From an uncultured bacterium (GTDB lineage Bacteria > Verrucomicrobiota > Kiritimatiellia > RFP12 > UBA1067): a DNA stretch of 50,096 nt. The stretch spans positions 1 to 50,096 of the forward strand of contig CACXRO010000033.1 of assembly GCA_902770045.1 (NCBI GenBank), written 5' to 3'. Within the stretch, counting starts at the first letter, position 1. Each line of letters starts with the position of its first letter. Shown piece after piece: positions 33,401 through 43,900 of this stretch. The position numbers were made by a program, and so were the translations under genes. The notes beneath the pieces were generated by a model. It worked only from the letters and a program-made list of their open reading frames with translations, was not told the DNA's origin and searched no databases.

Positions 33401-35333
33401 CGAGCGTCTCGATGCCCATCGCCTTGCGCAGCTCCGGCTCGATGAACTCGCCACCGTTGAAGAGCAGGCCGAGGTAGGTCGAACCGACGGCGCGGAAGTA
33501 GTCCGGCGTCGCACCGTCGCTCCACGCCTTCTCCGGGTCGATGTCGGAGAACGCGTTCGTGGAGAAGTAGTACGCCTGGATCTCCTGGAGGTTGGTGAGG
33601 AGGTCGTTGTCGTCGTCCTTGTTGACATCCGCCGCGTCGATGCCGAACCTGCGCGCGTCCTTGTCCGTGAACTCCGGCGTGCCCGGCAGCAGCAGACCGT
33701 AACCGAGGAAGTTCTTGTACACCGACGTCGGATCCCACGGATCGGAGGGTTCGAAGCCGCCGTCGTACTCGTGGAGGTTGGTGAGCCCGTCGCCGTCGGC
33801 GTCGAGGTTGCGGTCGTCCGCGACCCACGCGTTGATGACGTCGGCCTTCGCCGTCTTGTCGAGCGTCTGCACGGCGTTGGCGCCGAACATCGTGTAAAGC
33901 TCCCAGCCGTCGGTGAGGCCGTCGTAGTCGAAGTCGACGCGACGGGCGTTGAGCACCCAGTTGGTGAACGAGGCGGGATCGGCGACCGCGCCGATCGCGT
34001 AGAGGTAGTTGGTCACGATGTACTTGTCGAGCGCGGTGAACTTTGCGGTGTTGACCCAGTTCGAGGGCGCCGTGAGCGCGTTCGCGGTGTCCGGATGGAA
34101 GCCGAAGCGCTCGTAGACCTGGTGGTGGACGAGGACGACGTCCTTCCACTCGTGGGCGTAGACGACGCCCTCGGCGAGATCCGTCGCCCTGCCGATGCCG
34201 AGCGGCGCGCTCTTCTTGCGACCATAGAGGTAAGTCGTGTAGAGACTCTTAAGCTCGCTCGCCTTGGTGCCGCGCGGAATGACGATAGTGTCGCCATCGA
34301 GGCGGTCGGCGGTCGGCTCGCCCTCGGGGTCGTAGACAACGTAGGTAACCCAGTTGGTCTCGAGCTCCACGGTGCCGATCTGCACCGTCAGCATCTTGAT
34401 CGTCGCCTTGGCCATCACATCGCCCTCGGCGGACTTCTTCGAGTTGTCGAAGACGGGATCCTCGTCGTCCTGGTCCGGGATGCCGTCGCAGTCGACGTCC
34501 TCCCACTCCGGCGCCTCGGACGGCGTGAGGCCCGGCACGGACTTGATGTTCTCGAGCCGGTCGGCGACGCCGTTGTCGTTCCAGTCGGTGTCCTGCATCC
34601 AGATGGTGTTCGTCGGCACCGACTTCTCGGTCGCCGCGACCGACGCGGCGTTGAAGCCGTTCGTCACCGCCCCAAGCATCGTCAGATAGCCCCAGGTATC
34701 GTAGGGCATGCGAACGGTCGGATCCGCCGCGCTGGAGCCGCTGCGTCCGTCGGCGGCGTTCTTCACGTACCAGGCGGCGAGGTAGTACTTCCTGCCGGTC
34801 CTGAGTCCACCGAGCTCCACCGCCTCGCCGTTGGCAAGGCCGGTCGCGACCGCCACCGGGTTGGCGAGGTCGGGCCGCTCGTAGGCGGCGACGGTAATGG
34901 TGGTGAACGCGCCTTCGTTGGTCACGACCGGGTGGACCACCCTGACGGCGAGCTTGCCGTCGAAGGCGGCGTCAGCGGCGACGCTGAACTCGGCCGACTC
35001 GGACCACTCCGCAGTGTCGGACGGCGCCTCGGGGAACTTGTCGTTGCCGAGCGCGACCCTGACCGTGTGCTCGCCTGCGGTGAAGGCGATGCCGTTCTCG
35101 CGGAACCAGTCGCCGTCGAGAATCACGCGGCGGCTCGTGTACTCGCCGGTCAGCCCGGGGGCGGTGTTGAGAACGTCGCCCGTCACCAGGTTCTTCAGCA
35201 GGAAGCCGCCGCCGGTGGCGCCGGCGTAGACGGTGCCGTCGATGTCGAGCCAGAACTTGGTGACCGCGCGGTCGGCCGGGACGAGGCTTCGAGGCGGCCT
35301 CGCCCTTAACCTCGAGCGGGACGTCGCGCGCAA
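27474..35333 (-). CDS. Giant secreted repeat protein, C-terminal 2.6 kaa (shifted frame)
   Basis: About 2,600 residues, open from a TTG at 35333 to TAG at 27474; real coding starts near 35.29 kb, where the frame of the upstream part stops making sense and this frame picks up VPADRAVTKFWLDIDGTVYAG. It contains further DxDxDG calcium loops (DWNDNGVADRLE, DFDYDGLTDGWELY, DADGDGLTNLHEY, DNDNVTDLYAW) and repeated long modules (see 28035-37900), and ends SGFYRVEIEQ. No anchoring motif or translocator barrel is seen. Taken with 34972-49422 it is one gene of about 7,300 codons. A gene caller would list it separately because of the frameshift. Confidence 0.82.
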   Translation of the reverse strand: MRATSRSRLRARPPRSLVPADRAVTKFWLDIDGTVYAGATGGGFLLKNLVTGDVLNTAPGLTGEYTSRRVILDGDWFRENGIAFTAGEHTVRVALGNDKFPEAPSDTAEWSESAEFSVAADAAFDGKLAVRVVHPVVTNEGAFTTITVAAYERPDLANPVAVATGLANGEAVELGGLRTGRKYYLAAWYVKNAADGRSGSSAADPTVRMPYDTWGYLTMLGAVTNGFNAASVAATEKSVPTNTIWMQDTDWNDNGVADRLENIKSVPGLTPSEAPEWEDVDCDGIPDQDDEDPVFDNSKKSAEGDVMAKATIKMLTVQIGTVELETNWVTYVVYDPEGEPTADRLDGDTIVIPRGTKASELKSLYTTYLYGRKKSAPLGIGRATDLAEGVVYAHEWKDVVLVHHQVYERFGFHPDTANALTAPSNWVNTAKFTALDKYIVTNYLYAIGAVADPASFTNWVLNARRVDFDYDGLTDGWELYTMFGANAVQTLDKTAKADVINAWVADDRNLDADGDGLTNLHEYDGGFEPSDPWDPTSVYKNFLGYGLLLPGTPEFTDKDARRFGIDAADVNKDDDNDLLTNLQEIQAYYFSTNAFSDIDPEKAWSDGATPDYFRAVGSTYLGLLFNGGEFIEPELRKAMGIETLVRDGTRDYNLRGWDAWSTARYSILNSEQTVNIDGVVSDELMLLIRYWNVIRPGEFTGTTVKDALDFFHEIWAGVVRLIDSQGNILIEGKNASVSGPGTIHQADAAQTTTQVVAFFGGQAKMEETIAKNKKDITADQIVAPEPEVELVLKYAGNESYDVVIEAWQTSLAYPEYGRQLTAKWTSPVKFTAGVVQTVLATPAAGALLQGPARFVAYIDQDGSGTLSAGDIFGEAETIVGYLGPRLTIRMGAEKDYSYPLVRVQATNDCSIVALVRSKINDVPLYSQVAGVYYCYLPNNAAREALYPIEFFTEEHTGIDRDLALDFGEELEQVESVTYEILHLDLAGINDVNVTNLNNYTWVEEVETDEGVSNVVHFVNQSVNEEITFRYSNTRDKADVWGVAEAVVSNVTVSFTVPTDGYANTRFWLKVNGTVHDGEYHHGFLIPPAAEGVVILDQEWLDKEGIAFQPGENRVQVLLGNDKYDYTEAVDEWSDEARFSVNAKPVRAGKIAVEVQHPLVDFDGGVTIAVYEGADLANPVAVTNDVASDVAVVIGGLRPGAKYYLAAWYVKDPEDGRPTAALRAPWDSWGYYCNLTATNALQVASSYGFDPVAVAADETLVPTNAVWLQDTDFNDNGIADREEDFLDVPAFYDRELVVEYGFDIAGAEERRTSGGGSTATLGAMAYAVVPYATVATTNEHGATVWYAVVVDPADPSSSNVTSVGIAEGTPLSELKLASTYYYGKELALGTNVTFAADAPQKVTASLVQGVVLVHAQVLDRFGFDPATANSGIEPGARVRSKDFTKRDKSRYLADYLANALGVTNVAEYVLSASVDDSDPVYGGMGDGISDGWELYMMFRPDGIQDGVVGTVEDLSDERVKLSPWNYGDREGDLDNEGLSNLLEYDGGHFPTNPYDVDTDNDNVTDLYAWRYALKGDEGDVDLDGDGLSNYAEYLISEVFQFHTLDPRNPKTDGACVDYFRKVGQLYLGELFTDHDQVSDVWEAAHATEAPDTGDIWANRYVYDPEKDLDEDGWSNYAEARAGTSPEVADSIGIDQMTLAEHPVPIIEATVVYNGYDPIYGPIVFRAWNQKYDPEMMHAPDAIWTVPSSVSRGSDGNGTTTDAGAQVLEAAKYVGVKPAGRVVYSLGPGSVTPGSVKIYFRDPAFRRAVVRDRTEVYVSDAGVSQAKWYALVQDKNGELVTSITNQTAVAVGSIDYTTGKVEIDFGSAALSGSVYAQMINASSGNEKLDSDITRSLQYYNCEKLNLDASYVKLEWNRTRVGTNVGGVYYLGDADPATSSTKTGNTAGEGGSSSSFTAMSRGYVREGLNNFVVYADQNGDNDYTPGEPFGFVRDVDVGWQGAKFSVQLSETSPVFARVNIRTEENDRVNLYGVYSDTMFITNYASLAGSQSTDESASTTDGRYIHVRIDRYAVNGVPIGPNAGQINLPDNVLVDKYIDCNVRCVFHEGDFLKSDELDIDWSTFEQMSEDENIAKLKDPDITSVAYRIVVDNSLVVSPATNNLSLACVFTRRFDAADYRQVPLLPAEELVCHGARPTFRWSMNGKNTYTAFQLQILSGSTVVYDSGLRPAPCMDQEGMYTWTAPISVGDQMPSGRILSSHGNFTWRVAMYNAKFKPSPYVNAFSAAATLHTDVNVQQDVDDDGFNAIKVCVKYTGPLHVLANCDESGTAGRVRLQAFTTADFSGVPSSQALVTGKDKIADPSYTMANAKLIGLPAGTYYIRAYIDSNGNFQKDDWESWGQATVPVTVGAGDSAPVVGLYIEDADTNHDWVPDALEFNPTTGQLKDAYSPIKVTGEFLMSKKLSEAVSADTLEAGVSTYLSGATLSAFQYADVIGTLLGVNSSGETTTINAIRKAVEKKVKAGTVRITSIKFDPTGKKVVLAVDAEVADSVAGDLFSKIFEYSPGDEVVVKVKVFRKDSLVQAEWVPVGDAQTVSVGVHSQEVSVPLPSGTDYTSGFYRVEIEQ

Positions 35334-37900
35334 CTGAGTACCTGAGAGTGAACTCCTCGTTCACCCGCTGGTCGACGGTGTGGTAGATGTTGGAGGTGTC
35401 GCCGGTGTCGGCGTCCTCGACCACCTCGGTGTAGATGTAGTGGTTGAGGTTGGTGTTGCTGATCTTGTAGCCGTCGTCGCCTTCGATCAGGAACGAGCGG
35501 CGCAGCTTGACGATCTCGTACGTCACCTCCTCTACCGCCGGCAGCGTCTCGTCGGTCGGGTCGATATCGTCCTGTGGATCAAAGGCAAGATACTTGTCAA
35601 CGCCGATGAAGCCGTTGACCTCGTCAATCCAGTCGCTCGGGTAGATGGCGGTGCGGTTGACGTTGTTGTCGTAGCGCTTGAGCATCACGCCGCGCGGCGA
35701 GACGTACTGGCCGTTCACCTTGGTGCGGACGATCGCCACCGTCTGAATCGGACGCTCGGTGTCGTTGGTGCCGCTGTCGACGAGATTGACGGTCGGCAGC
35801 GCCGGGTTGCCGTCGCCGAGGCGGATGGTGAGGTCAAGGTTGGAATAGCCCACGTTCGCCTCGGCGACGCCGAAGGTCTCGCCGGGCGAGAGCGCGCCGT
35901 CGCCGTTCGCGTCGAGGTAGGCGATGAACTTCGCCGCGCCCTGCTTGAGGGTGCCGCGCGAGGGGATCTTCGCCTTGGCGTAGGCGATGCCGGCGTCAAA
36001 GGCGGGCTGGAGCGCGTAGGAGGCGGTCACCTGCTCGCCGCGCTCGGGATAGATTGACGAGGACTGCCAGACGTCGACGACTATGTCGCGGACGCCGAAG
36101 CCGGTGTACTTGAAGGTAAACCGCACCATCGGCTCGGGCGTCTCGAAGCCCTCGGCGTCGAGGCTGCTAACCGACTGTTCGCGGATGTCCTGCTTCATCT
36201 TTTCGATGCCGCCGTGGGAGGCGATTACACCACCCAGCGAGGTGCAGCTCGGGTGACCGAGCGCCTGGTGGAACTCGACGAGCGCATCCTCGGTGACACC
36301 CTCGTAGCCCTCGTACATCACGTAGGTGTACTTGTTGGCGATGTTCAGCTCTTCGCTGACGCCCTCCTCGGACGCCTGCTCCTGCTGCGCGTAGGAGTAG
36401 CGGACGATCGACCAGAGATCCCAGCCGGAGTGGTAGAGGTCGCGGGTGCCGGCCATTTCGAGGTCGGTGATGTCGAGGATACCGCGGGCATCGCGCTCGA
36501 CGAACTCGCCACCGTTGTAGTAGGCGCCGAGGTAGCTGTTGGTGCCGATCATGCGGAAGTAGTCGGGCGTGAAGCCGTCGGACCGCGGGTTCTCCGGGTC
36601 GATGTCGGCGAGCCGGTCCATGTCGCGGTAGTAGGCCCACATCTCCTGGACGTTGGAGATCTGGTCGAGGTCCCAGTCGTCGTCGTAGTCGGCGGCGGCG
36701 ATCGCGAAGCGGCGGGCCTTGGCGTCGGTGAACTTCTCGGCGTCCTCCGGCACGACGCCGGCGGCGAACAGCTCCTCGTAGACGGAGTACATGTTCCACG
36801 GGTCGGACGGGGTGCGGCCCTGGGCGTATTCGTCGACGAGCGAGAGTTCGTCGCCGTCGATGTCGGCGTCGCGGTCGGCGTACTTCCACGGGCTGATCTC
36901 GGCGTCGACGGGCTTCGCGAGGGTCTGGGCGGTGGCAACGCCGTTGGTGCCGAACATGAGGTAGAGCTCCCAGCCGTCGGCCACGCCGTCGCGGTCGCAG
37001 TCGGCGTCGAGCGGCTTGAGGGTGAAGTCCTTCCACGTCTTCGCGACGTTCATCGCCTCCTCGCGGACGCCGGTGAAGCCGATCGCCTCGAAGTAGCGCG
37101 CGAGCATGTACTTGTCGAGCGCAGTGAACGGCTTGGTGAGCGGGTCGGCGGGGTCGACCGCGGTGGACTGCCAGTAGCCGAACTCGTCGTAGACCTGGGC
37201 GTGGACGAGCGCCACCGACACCGGCGAGACGGAGTCGATCTTGAAGGTGCCGGTCGCGAGGACGTTGGTGCCGAGGCCGGCGTAGGTGACGGTGACGAAG
37301 TTGGTGCCGGTCTCGTCGGCGACGACCGTGGTGTAGTCGTAGGTGGTGACGAGGTTGGTGGTCGAGATCACGTCGCCCACGCGGTAGGTGGAGTTGGTGT
37401 CGCGCACGAGGTAGCGCGCGCCGGCGGCGTCGGCGACCAGGCGGTAGATGCCGTTGGTGACGGCGAATGCCATCAGGTCGCCGTCTGCGGCGAGCTCGGC
37501 GTCGGCCATGAGCGGGTCGGTGTCGGCGAAGCGGGCCTCCCAGCCGTCGGGCATGCCGTCGCCGTCGGTGTCCCACCGCTGCTTGTTGGTGTAGGTGTCG
37601 CCGGTCTCCTCGTCGCCGGTGAGGCCGTCGAGGTCGACGTCGCTCGTGTCGGCGCCGGAGGCGGTGCCGGCCGCGGCGGTGGCGAGCAGCGACTCGTCCT
37701 GGTTCCAGTCGAGGACGTCGTCGCGGTTGACGTCGGTGTCCTCCATGAACACCTCGACCTCGGGCACCTCGGAGCTGGTCGGGTCGACCTGGGCGCCGAG
37801 CGGGCGCCAGATCGCCGGCAGCGAGAGGCCGACCTGGGCGGAGTAGCCCCAGGTCTCGTAGGGCTCGCGCTTGGCGTTGCCGTTGCGGTCGATGAAGGCG
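28035..37900 (-). repeat. Protein-level tandem modules of about 3.1 kb in the giant gene
   Basis: Four times the protein shows a GLxxGxYYxAA...WG-type block followed by a DTDxNxDxxxD calcium loop, with the loops at about 37.7, 34.6, 31.5 and 28.1 kb. Spacing is 3.14, 3.06 and 3.45 kb. Within the first three units the same order recurs: VALVHAQVYDEFG / VVLVHHQVYERFG / VVLVHAQVLDRFG, then ALDKYMLARYFEAIG-like, then DGxxDGWELYLMFG. A WRVAMFNAKF segment precedes the first and last (38.22 and 28.54 kb). Units are divergent at residue level, so the array is old. Confidence 0.75.
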
Positions 37901-40900
37901 ACGGCGAAGTACTCGTCCTCGTCGAGGCCGAGGAAGGAGACGGTCGCGGCGTTGGTGAGCGAGTTCGCCTCGGCGGCGAGGTCGGCGGCGTAGAGGCGCG
38001 TCTGCGCGGCGGGGACGCCGGCGAAGTCGGCGTTGCGGAAGAGCTGCACGATCACCGTGCCGAGCGCGTTCGTCGCCGGGCCGTAGTAGCGCACCTTGAC
38101 GTCGGCGCGGCCGAGGCGGGTCGAGAAGTCGTTCGCCGGGGCAAGACGCGTCTCGAAGGCGGCGAAGTCGCTCCACGCGACGCTCGCGTCGTTGGTGTCG
38201 GAGAACTTGGCGTTGAACATCGCCACGCGCCAGCGGTAGTTGGTGTTGTTGTTGAGCGCCCAGGCGTCGTCCGCGGCGTCGGTGCCGATGTAGACGGGCG
38301 GCGTCCAGACGTAGCGGCCGAAGGAGTCGGTCGGCGGCAACGCGGTGAGCGGCGAGGCGTAGACGTTCGTCTCGGCGTTCCAGATCTGGAGGATGAAGGA
38401 GGTGTAGCCGTCGGCGCCGGACCACTTGAACTCCGGCCGCGCGGTCTCGACCTTCGGGTCGGCGAGGGCGCTCGGCGAGTAGAGGGTGGGCTTGACCGGC
38501 TTGGTGGTGTACTCGACCGTGAAGGCGCGGACCACGCTCGCGGGGTCGATGTTCTGCACCGAGCCGCCGCCGAGGGTGACGGTGTAGCCGACTTCGGTGA
38601 CGTCGTCGAACGCGACGCCCTCCATCGCATTGAGGTCGGCGCGCAGGCTGGACCAGTCGAGGCCGAACTTGCCGGAGGTGACGAGGTCGCCCTCGTAGAC
38701 GGTGTTGCGCTTGACGTCGCCGGTCTCGCGGCTGTAGACGATGCGGCGCTTGACGCCCTCCTCGGAGCCGTTCACCGAGGTGCGGATGATGCGCAGGGTG
38801 TCGACGGAGTTGGAGCCGCCGCCGTAGGCGAAGCGCTGGCCGGCGGCCTGCGAGGAGTCGGTCATCTCGATGACGAGCGAGGGCACCTGGTCCCAGCCGA
38901 CTTCGATGTCCTTCGCGAAGCCGATCGGATCGGTCTCCGGCGTGAAGACGCCGTTGCCGTCCGCATCAATGAAGGCCACGAACGCGGTCGTGCCGTCGGT
39001 GAGCGAACCCTGGTCGGGCTTGGCGAGCGAGATTTCGAGATTCTTCGTCTGCAGCGTAGGAATCACTGACTCGTACCTGATGCGGTAGAAGTACTGGCCG
39101 AGCCAGACATTCGAGCCGGCCATGGCGTAGTCCTTGAGCCCGGAAAGGTCGAGATCGAAGTCGCCCGTCACGAAGTCGATCGAACCCGCCCGCTTGTGGT
39201 GCAGAAGGAGATGGCCCTTCATCGTAGCATCAACAGCCGAGGTCTGCAGCCAGTTGGCGCCGTCCCATTCGGTGTCGATCACATTCTCCCAGGTAAACGC
39301 CTCCTTCGACACCTTGCATGCCGAGCCGTAGGTCGAGTAGGCGGTCCACATTTCCTGGTAAGTGCCGCGGTAGAAGGTCTCGTTGCCGCTCTCGTCGGTG
39401 ATGATCCAGCTGAAGACGTCATCGGGCTGGGCGTGCGCAACCTGAATCGAGATCGAGTTTAGGTTATTGACGACCCAGCCCGGCGTGAGCGTTCCGTGGA
39501 AGACGCGATCCTCGAAGAAGCCGAGGTAGAGGAAGCGTTCCTTCACTTCTCCCGGAGTGAACTTGTAGACGGCGGTGGGCTCGTTCTGGAGGTTGTTGCC
39601 GGAGTACGCCTGCACGATAATCGGCGCGGTGGAACCGACGGGTACCTTAGTCCCGTTGTAGCGGAGCTTCGCGTGGACCACCGGCACCGGCTTGTCGACC
39701 TCCTCCTCAGGACCGGCAAGATGGCTGACGAACTTCTGGGCGATGGACATCTTGTAGTCGGAGTAGCGCATCTCGCTCCAGGCCGACCAGCCGTCCTCGT
39801 CGGCGTCGGTGTTGGCGTCGTAGCGGGTGCGGTCGAGGCCGTTGGCGTCCTCCTCGAGGTCCTCCATGAAGTCGTGGTCGGCGTAGAGCTCGCCGAGGTA
39901 GACGGTCTCGCCGAGCGAGTTGGTGGTCTGGACGAAGTAGTCGACCACGTCCTCGGTGACGGAGTGGGCGAGGGTCGGGTCGAGGGCGAAGAGGCGGTCG
40001 CGCTCGGCCACGAGGTACTCCTGGTAGTTGGAGAGGCCGTCGTGGTCGGGGTCGGCGGCCGCGTCGTCCTTCGAGCCGGTGTCGACCTTGTACATGTCCT
40101 CCCACCAGTCGGGGATGCCGTCGTGGTCGAGGTCGCGGGTGTCGGCGTACTCGGGGTGGTAGTTGCCGTCGGAGAGCATGCCGCGGGCGAGGTCGCGCAG
40201 GTAGGCGGCCCAGGCGGACATGGGGATGCCGTTGTAGTCGACGGCGGTGTCCCAGCCGATCTTCTCGGGCGGGTCGAGCGGGTCGCAGTAGTTGTTGCGC
40301 GCGTAGTCGGCCCACCAGTCGGGCAGGCGGTCGAAGTCCGCGTCGGTGCCGGTCTCGGCCCAGGCGTCGGCGGCGGAGCCGTCGTCCCACATGCCGCCCT
40401 CGGCGGACGAGATGCGCTTGGCGAAGGCGCGGCCGAGCGGGATCAGGTCGAAGCCCTCCTTCAGGCGGTGGCGCATCGTGAAGGAGTACATCAGCTTGAG
40501 CGTCTGGTCGCCGTTGACCCAGTTCCAGCGCTCGTCGATCGAGGTGACGGGGTTGGTGTCGCGCAGCACCTGGCGCCAGCGGCTCCACGGCTCGGCCGAG
40601 CGCGGGAACACGACCTGCGAGTAGCCCTGCTCCGAGGCGAGCTCGCCGCCGACAAGGTCCTCGCTCCAGTACTTGGAGTCGGTGGTGGTCTTGTCGAAGC
40701 GCGGCAGGTGGCCGACGGTGTCGGAGATCCAGGGGATCCAGGCCTGGTCGTAGTAGACCTTCGACCGGATGTACGGCATCGAGGCCCACCACGGGGACGC
40801 CCAGTCGACGGGACGCGACCAGATGGCCTTGGCGTCGACCACGCCCTCGGCGGTGGTGAAGCCTGCCGGGCGCTTCATCACGACGTCGGAGCTGACGCCG

Positions 40901-43900
40901 CCGGGCATGTGGTCGAACGTCCAGTGGCGCTTGAGCTCGGCGGGGAGCCGGCCGTTGGTGGAGGGCGCGCGGTTGACGATGCCCTGGCGCCAGACCTCCC
41001 AGACCGCCTGGCGGTTGGCGAGCGCGTCGTCGCGGGTGTAGCGCTTGCGGTAGTCGGCGCGGATCTCGCTCTCGGTCCTGGCGCCGTCCCAGACGCGCAC
41101 CTCGTCGATGTAGCCCTGGTAGAACCGGTTGTAGTCGGTGAAGGTGGTGCCGACCATCGAGAAGCCGCGCCAGGCGCTGTCCATCACGATGCCGAAGAAG
41201 TCGCGGGCCGACGCGCCCACGAGGATGGCGACGGCGTTGCCCCAGTCGACGCTGCCGTTGAGCCGCCCGCCTTCGTTGACGCTCACCGCGGCGACGCCGT
41301 TCTCGGGCCGGAGGCTGGTCTTCTTCTGCTTGTACTTGACGCCGTTGACGTAGAGGCTCAGGAAGTCGCCGTCGTAGGTCGCGGCGACGTGCGTCCAGTT
41401 GGTGGTCGCGAGCGGGCCGTCGAGGATCTCCTGCGGGTCGTCGACGGAGGTGTCGGCGGAGTGGTACATCGTGTACCAGCGGCCGTTCTTGATGCCGATG
41501 AGGAAGTTCTTGCGCAGATAGAGCTCGTCGCCGAGGTTGGACTCGCCGGTCCAGATGGCGCGCTCGACGAGCGTCTGCTCGCGGGTGAGGTCGCCCTCGG
41601 GCTTGGCCCAGCACTCGACGGTGTAGTAGAGGAACGGCAGGTCGGTGCCGCCGATCAGCGTGGCCGGCTGGATCTCGGAGTCCTCGAGCGTCGTCTCGAG
41701 CAGCGCCTCGGAGCCGGGGAGCCACATCGCCTGGCGGCGGCGCGGCGAGTCGGAGTCCTGCGGGTCGGAGGAGCTCTTGGTCTTGCCGGCGGCCTCGTCG
41801 TGGTCGGAGAGGTAGTCGTGGTCGGTGTCGTAGCCCTCGTTCTCCTCGAAGGCGTAGATGGTGTCGATGGCGTTGACGAAGTTGAGGTCGATGCCGATGA
41901 TGGTGATGTTGCCGTCCTCCCAGGTGATGCCCATGAAGTCGTTGAACTTGTACGACTTGCCGGTGTGGACGTCGACGAACCCGTCGGGGAAGCCCAGCAT
42001 GGAGCTGAAGGTCTCGGTGGGCGTCGTCGTGGGCAGGTAGTAGCGGCTGGTGAGCGAGCCCCTGTAGCCGAAGTCGGTCATCCAGAGCGGGGTCGGGTCG
42101 GAGTGGAGCCAGGTGGACGCCGCCTGCATGTCGGTCATGATCGCCTCGGTCTGGTTGCGCAGGCCGTCGCCGTCGGGGTCGGCGGTGGCGAGGCCGCCGA
42201 GCCAGGGATACGCCTCGAAGTCGTAGTCGCTGAGCCCGAGGCCGTGGCGCGCGGTGATGCGCCAGCAGGGGTTGGAGCCGGTTTCGCCCATGCGCGCCGG
42301 GCGCTTCCAGTAGTTGACCTCGGCGGAGGCGACCGGGCAGGCCACGCCGTCGCGGATCTTCTTGGCGGCGCCGTAGGCGGCGTAGACGACGTCGTAGCCG
42401 GCGACGCCCGGCTCGTCCGCGGCGGCGACGCCGAGGAGCGGGTTCATGCCGTGGAATAGCTCGTAGAAGTCGTCCATGCCGTCGCGGTCGGTGTCGGCCT
42501 TGGTCGGGTCGCAGCAGATGTAGTTCCCCGGGGCGATGACGTAGCCCTCGTCGAGCGCGCCGTACTCGTAGTCGCCGAGGGGGTTGTCGCCAAGGCTGTC
42601 GGACGGGTCGGAGACCAGCCCGAACACCGATTCCAGCGCCGGGCGCCAGGTGAAGCGGTTGCACTGGATCTCCGCCCCCATGAAGGTGAACGTCCACTCC
42701 TCGCCGGGGTTGGAGAGGTCGTGGTTGATGCCGTCGTGGAACATGTACCAGTTGCCGCAGGCGGGGTCCCACGGGTTCTCGCAGAGCGTGAAGTAGTTGG
42801 CGCTGCAGTCGAAGAACCCGCTGACCTGGATGCGCGGGTTGTAGCCCGCGTACTGGCCGTCGGGGTTGGCGCCCTGCTGGCCGTCGCTCACCAGGTACTT
42901 GGTCCAGAACAAGTTCCACAGGTAGCTGCCGGGGTCCTGCAGCGCCTCCTCGAACGTGCTGCGGTTGAACTCGTGCATGCCCCACTCGGACATGGTGTCG
43001 TCGTAGCGCCAGCAGCGCATCGCGCCGACGAGGTACTCCTGCCAGTTCTGGAGGCCGTCGCGGTCGTAGTCGAGCGTCGCGTCGCCGACGGTGCCGTCCA
43101 TGCCGCCGGACCAGGTGCCCTTGGCGCGGGTGACGGAGACGGTGGTGTTGGTGACGCCGTTCTCGTCCACGCTGGTGGTGGTCTCGGTGGTCGACTCGTC
43201 GCTCGCGGTGTAGGTGCCGGGGAACGCGGCCTCCCACGAGTCGGGCAGCATGTCGCCGTCGGTGTCCCACGAGAGCGGGTTGAGGCCGCCGCCGGCGCCG
43301 GGCGCCGTCGCCTCGCCGTAGAGGAAGAACCCGCGCTCGGCGAAGTCGCCGAGGCCGTCGCCGTCGGTGTCGTCCTGCCACGGGTCAGTCGGCCACGCCT
43401 TGTTGGTCCACTCGGGGAAGCGGTTGGCGTTGACGATCGTCTCGCAGGCGGGGTAGGCGGCGGTGGAGTCGTAGCCGGCGTATTCGTCGGCCCAGCTCGT
43501 GTCGCCGGTGGCCGCGGGCCAGACCGGCGAGCCGGGCGAGATGGGGGCGCCGCCGTTGTAGATCGAGGGCGTGAGCACGAAGGAGTAGTTGCGCTCGTCG
43601 ACGTAGGCGCCGCCGCCGACATAGGCCGGCTGGCCCATGAAGAGGTAGGCCTCCCAGCCGTCGGGCGAGCCGTCGGCGTCGGTGTCGGCGTTGTTCGGGT
43701 CGGGGCAGTAGCGCTTCCAGATGCTCTGGCGGGTGCCGTGGTCGCGGCTCGGGGTGAGCTCGGTGAGCGAGACCGTCCAGCCGCCGGTGAAGAGCGCGTC
43801 GCCCGCGGCGTAGCGATACGAGTCCTGCACCAGGAAGTGGGGGTACATGAACTCGTCGTAGGTGGTGAACGCCGAGGTCTCGGCGCCGCCGGCGACGCGC

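Noticed and set aside
27552..35309. Open frame of 2585 codons on the plus strand, opposite the giant gene.
   Set aside because: GC-rich third codon positions of the real gene remove stops in the antisense frame. The product is Val/Asp/Arg/Gly-biased with no domain, whereas the minus strand has clear modules.
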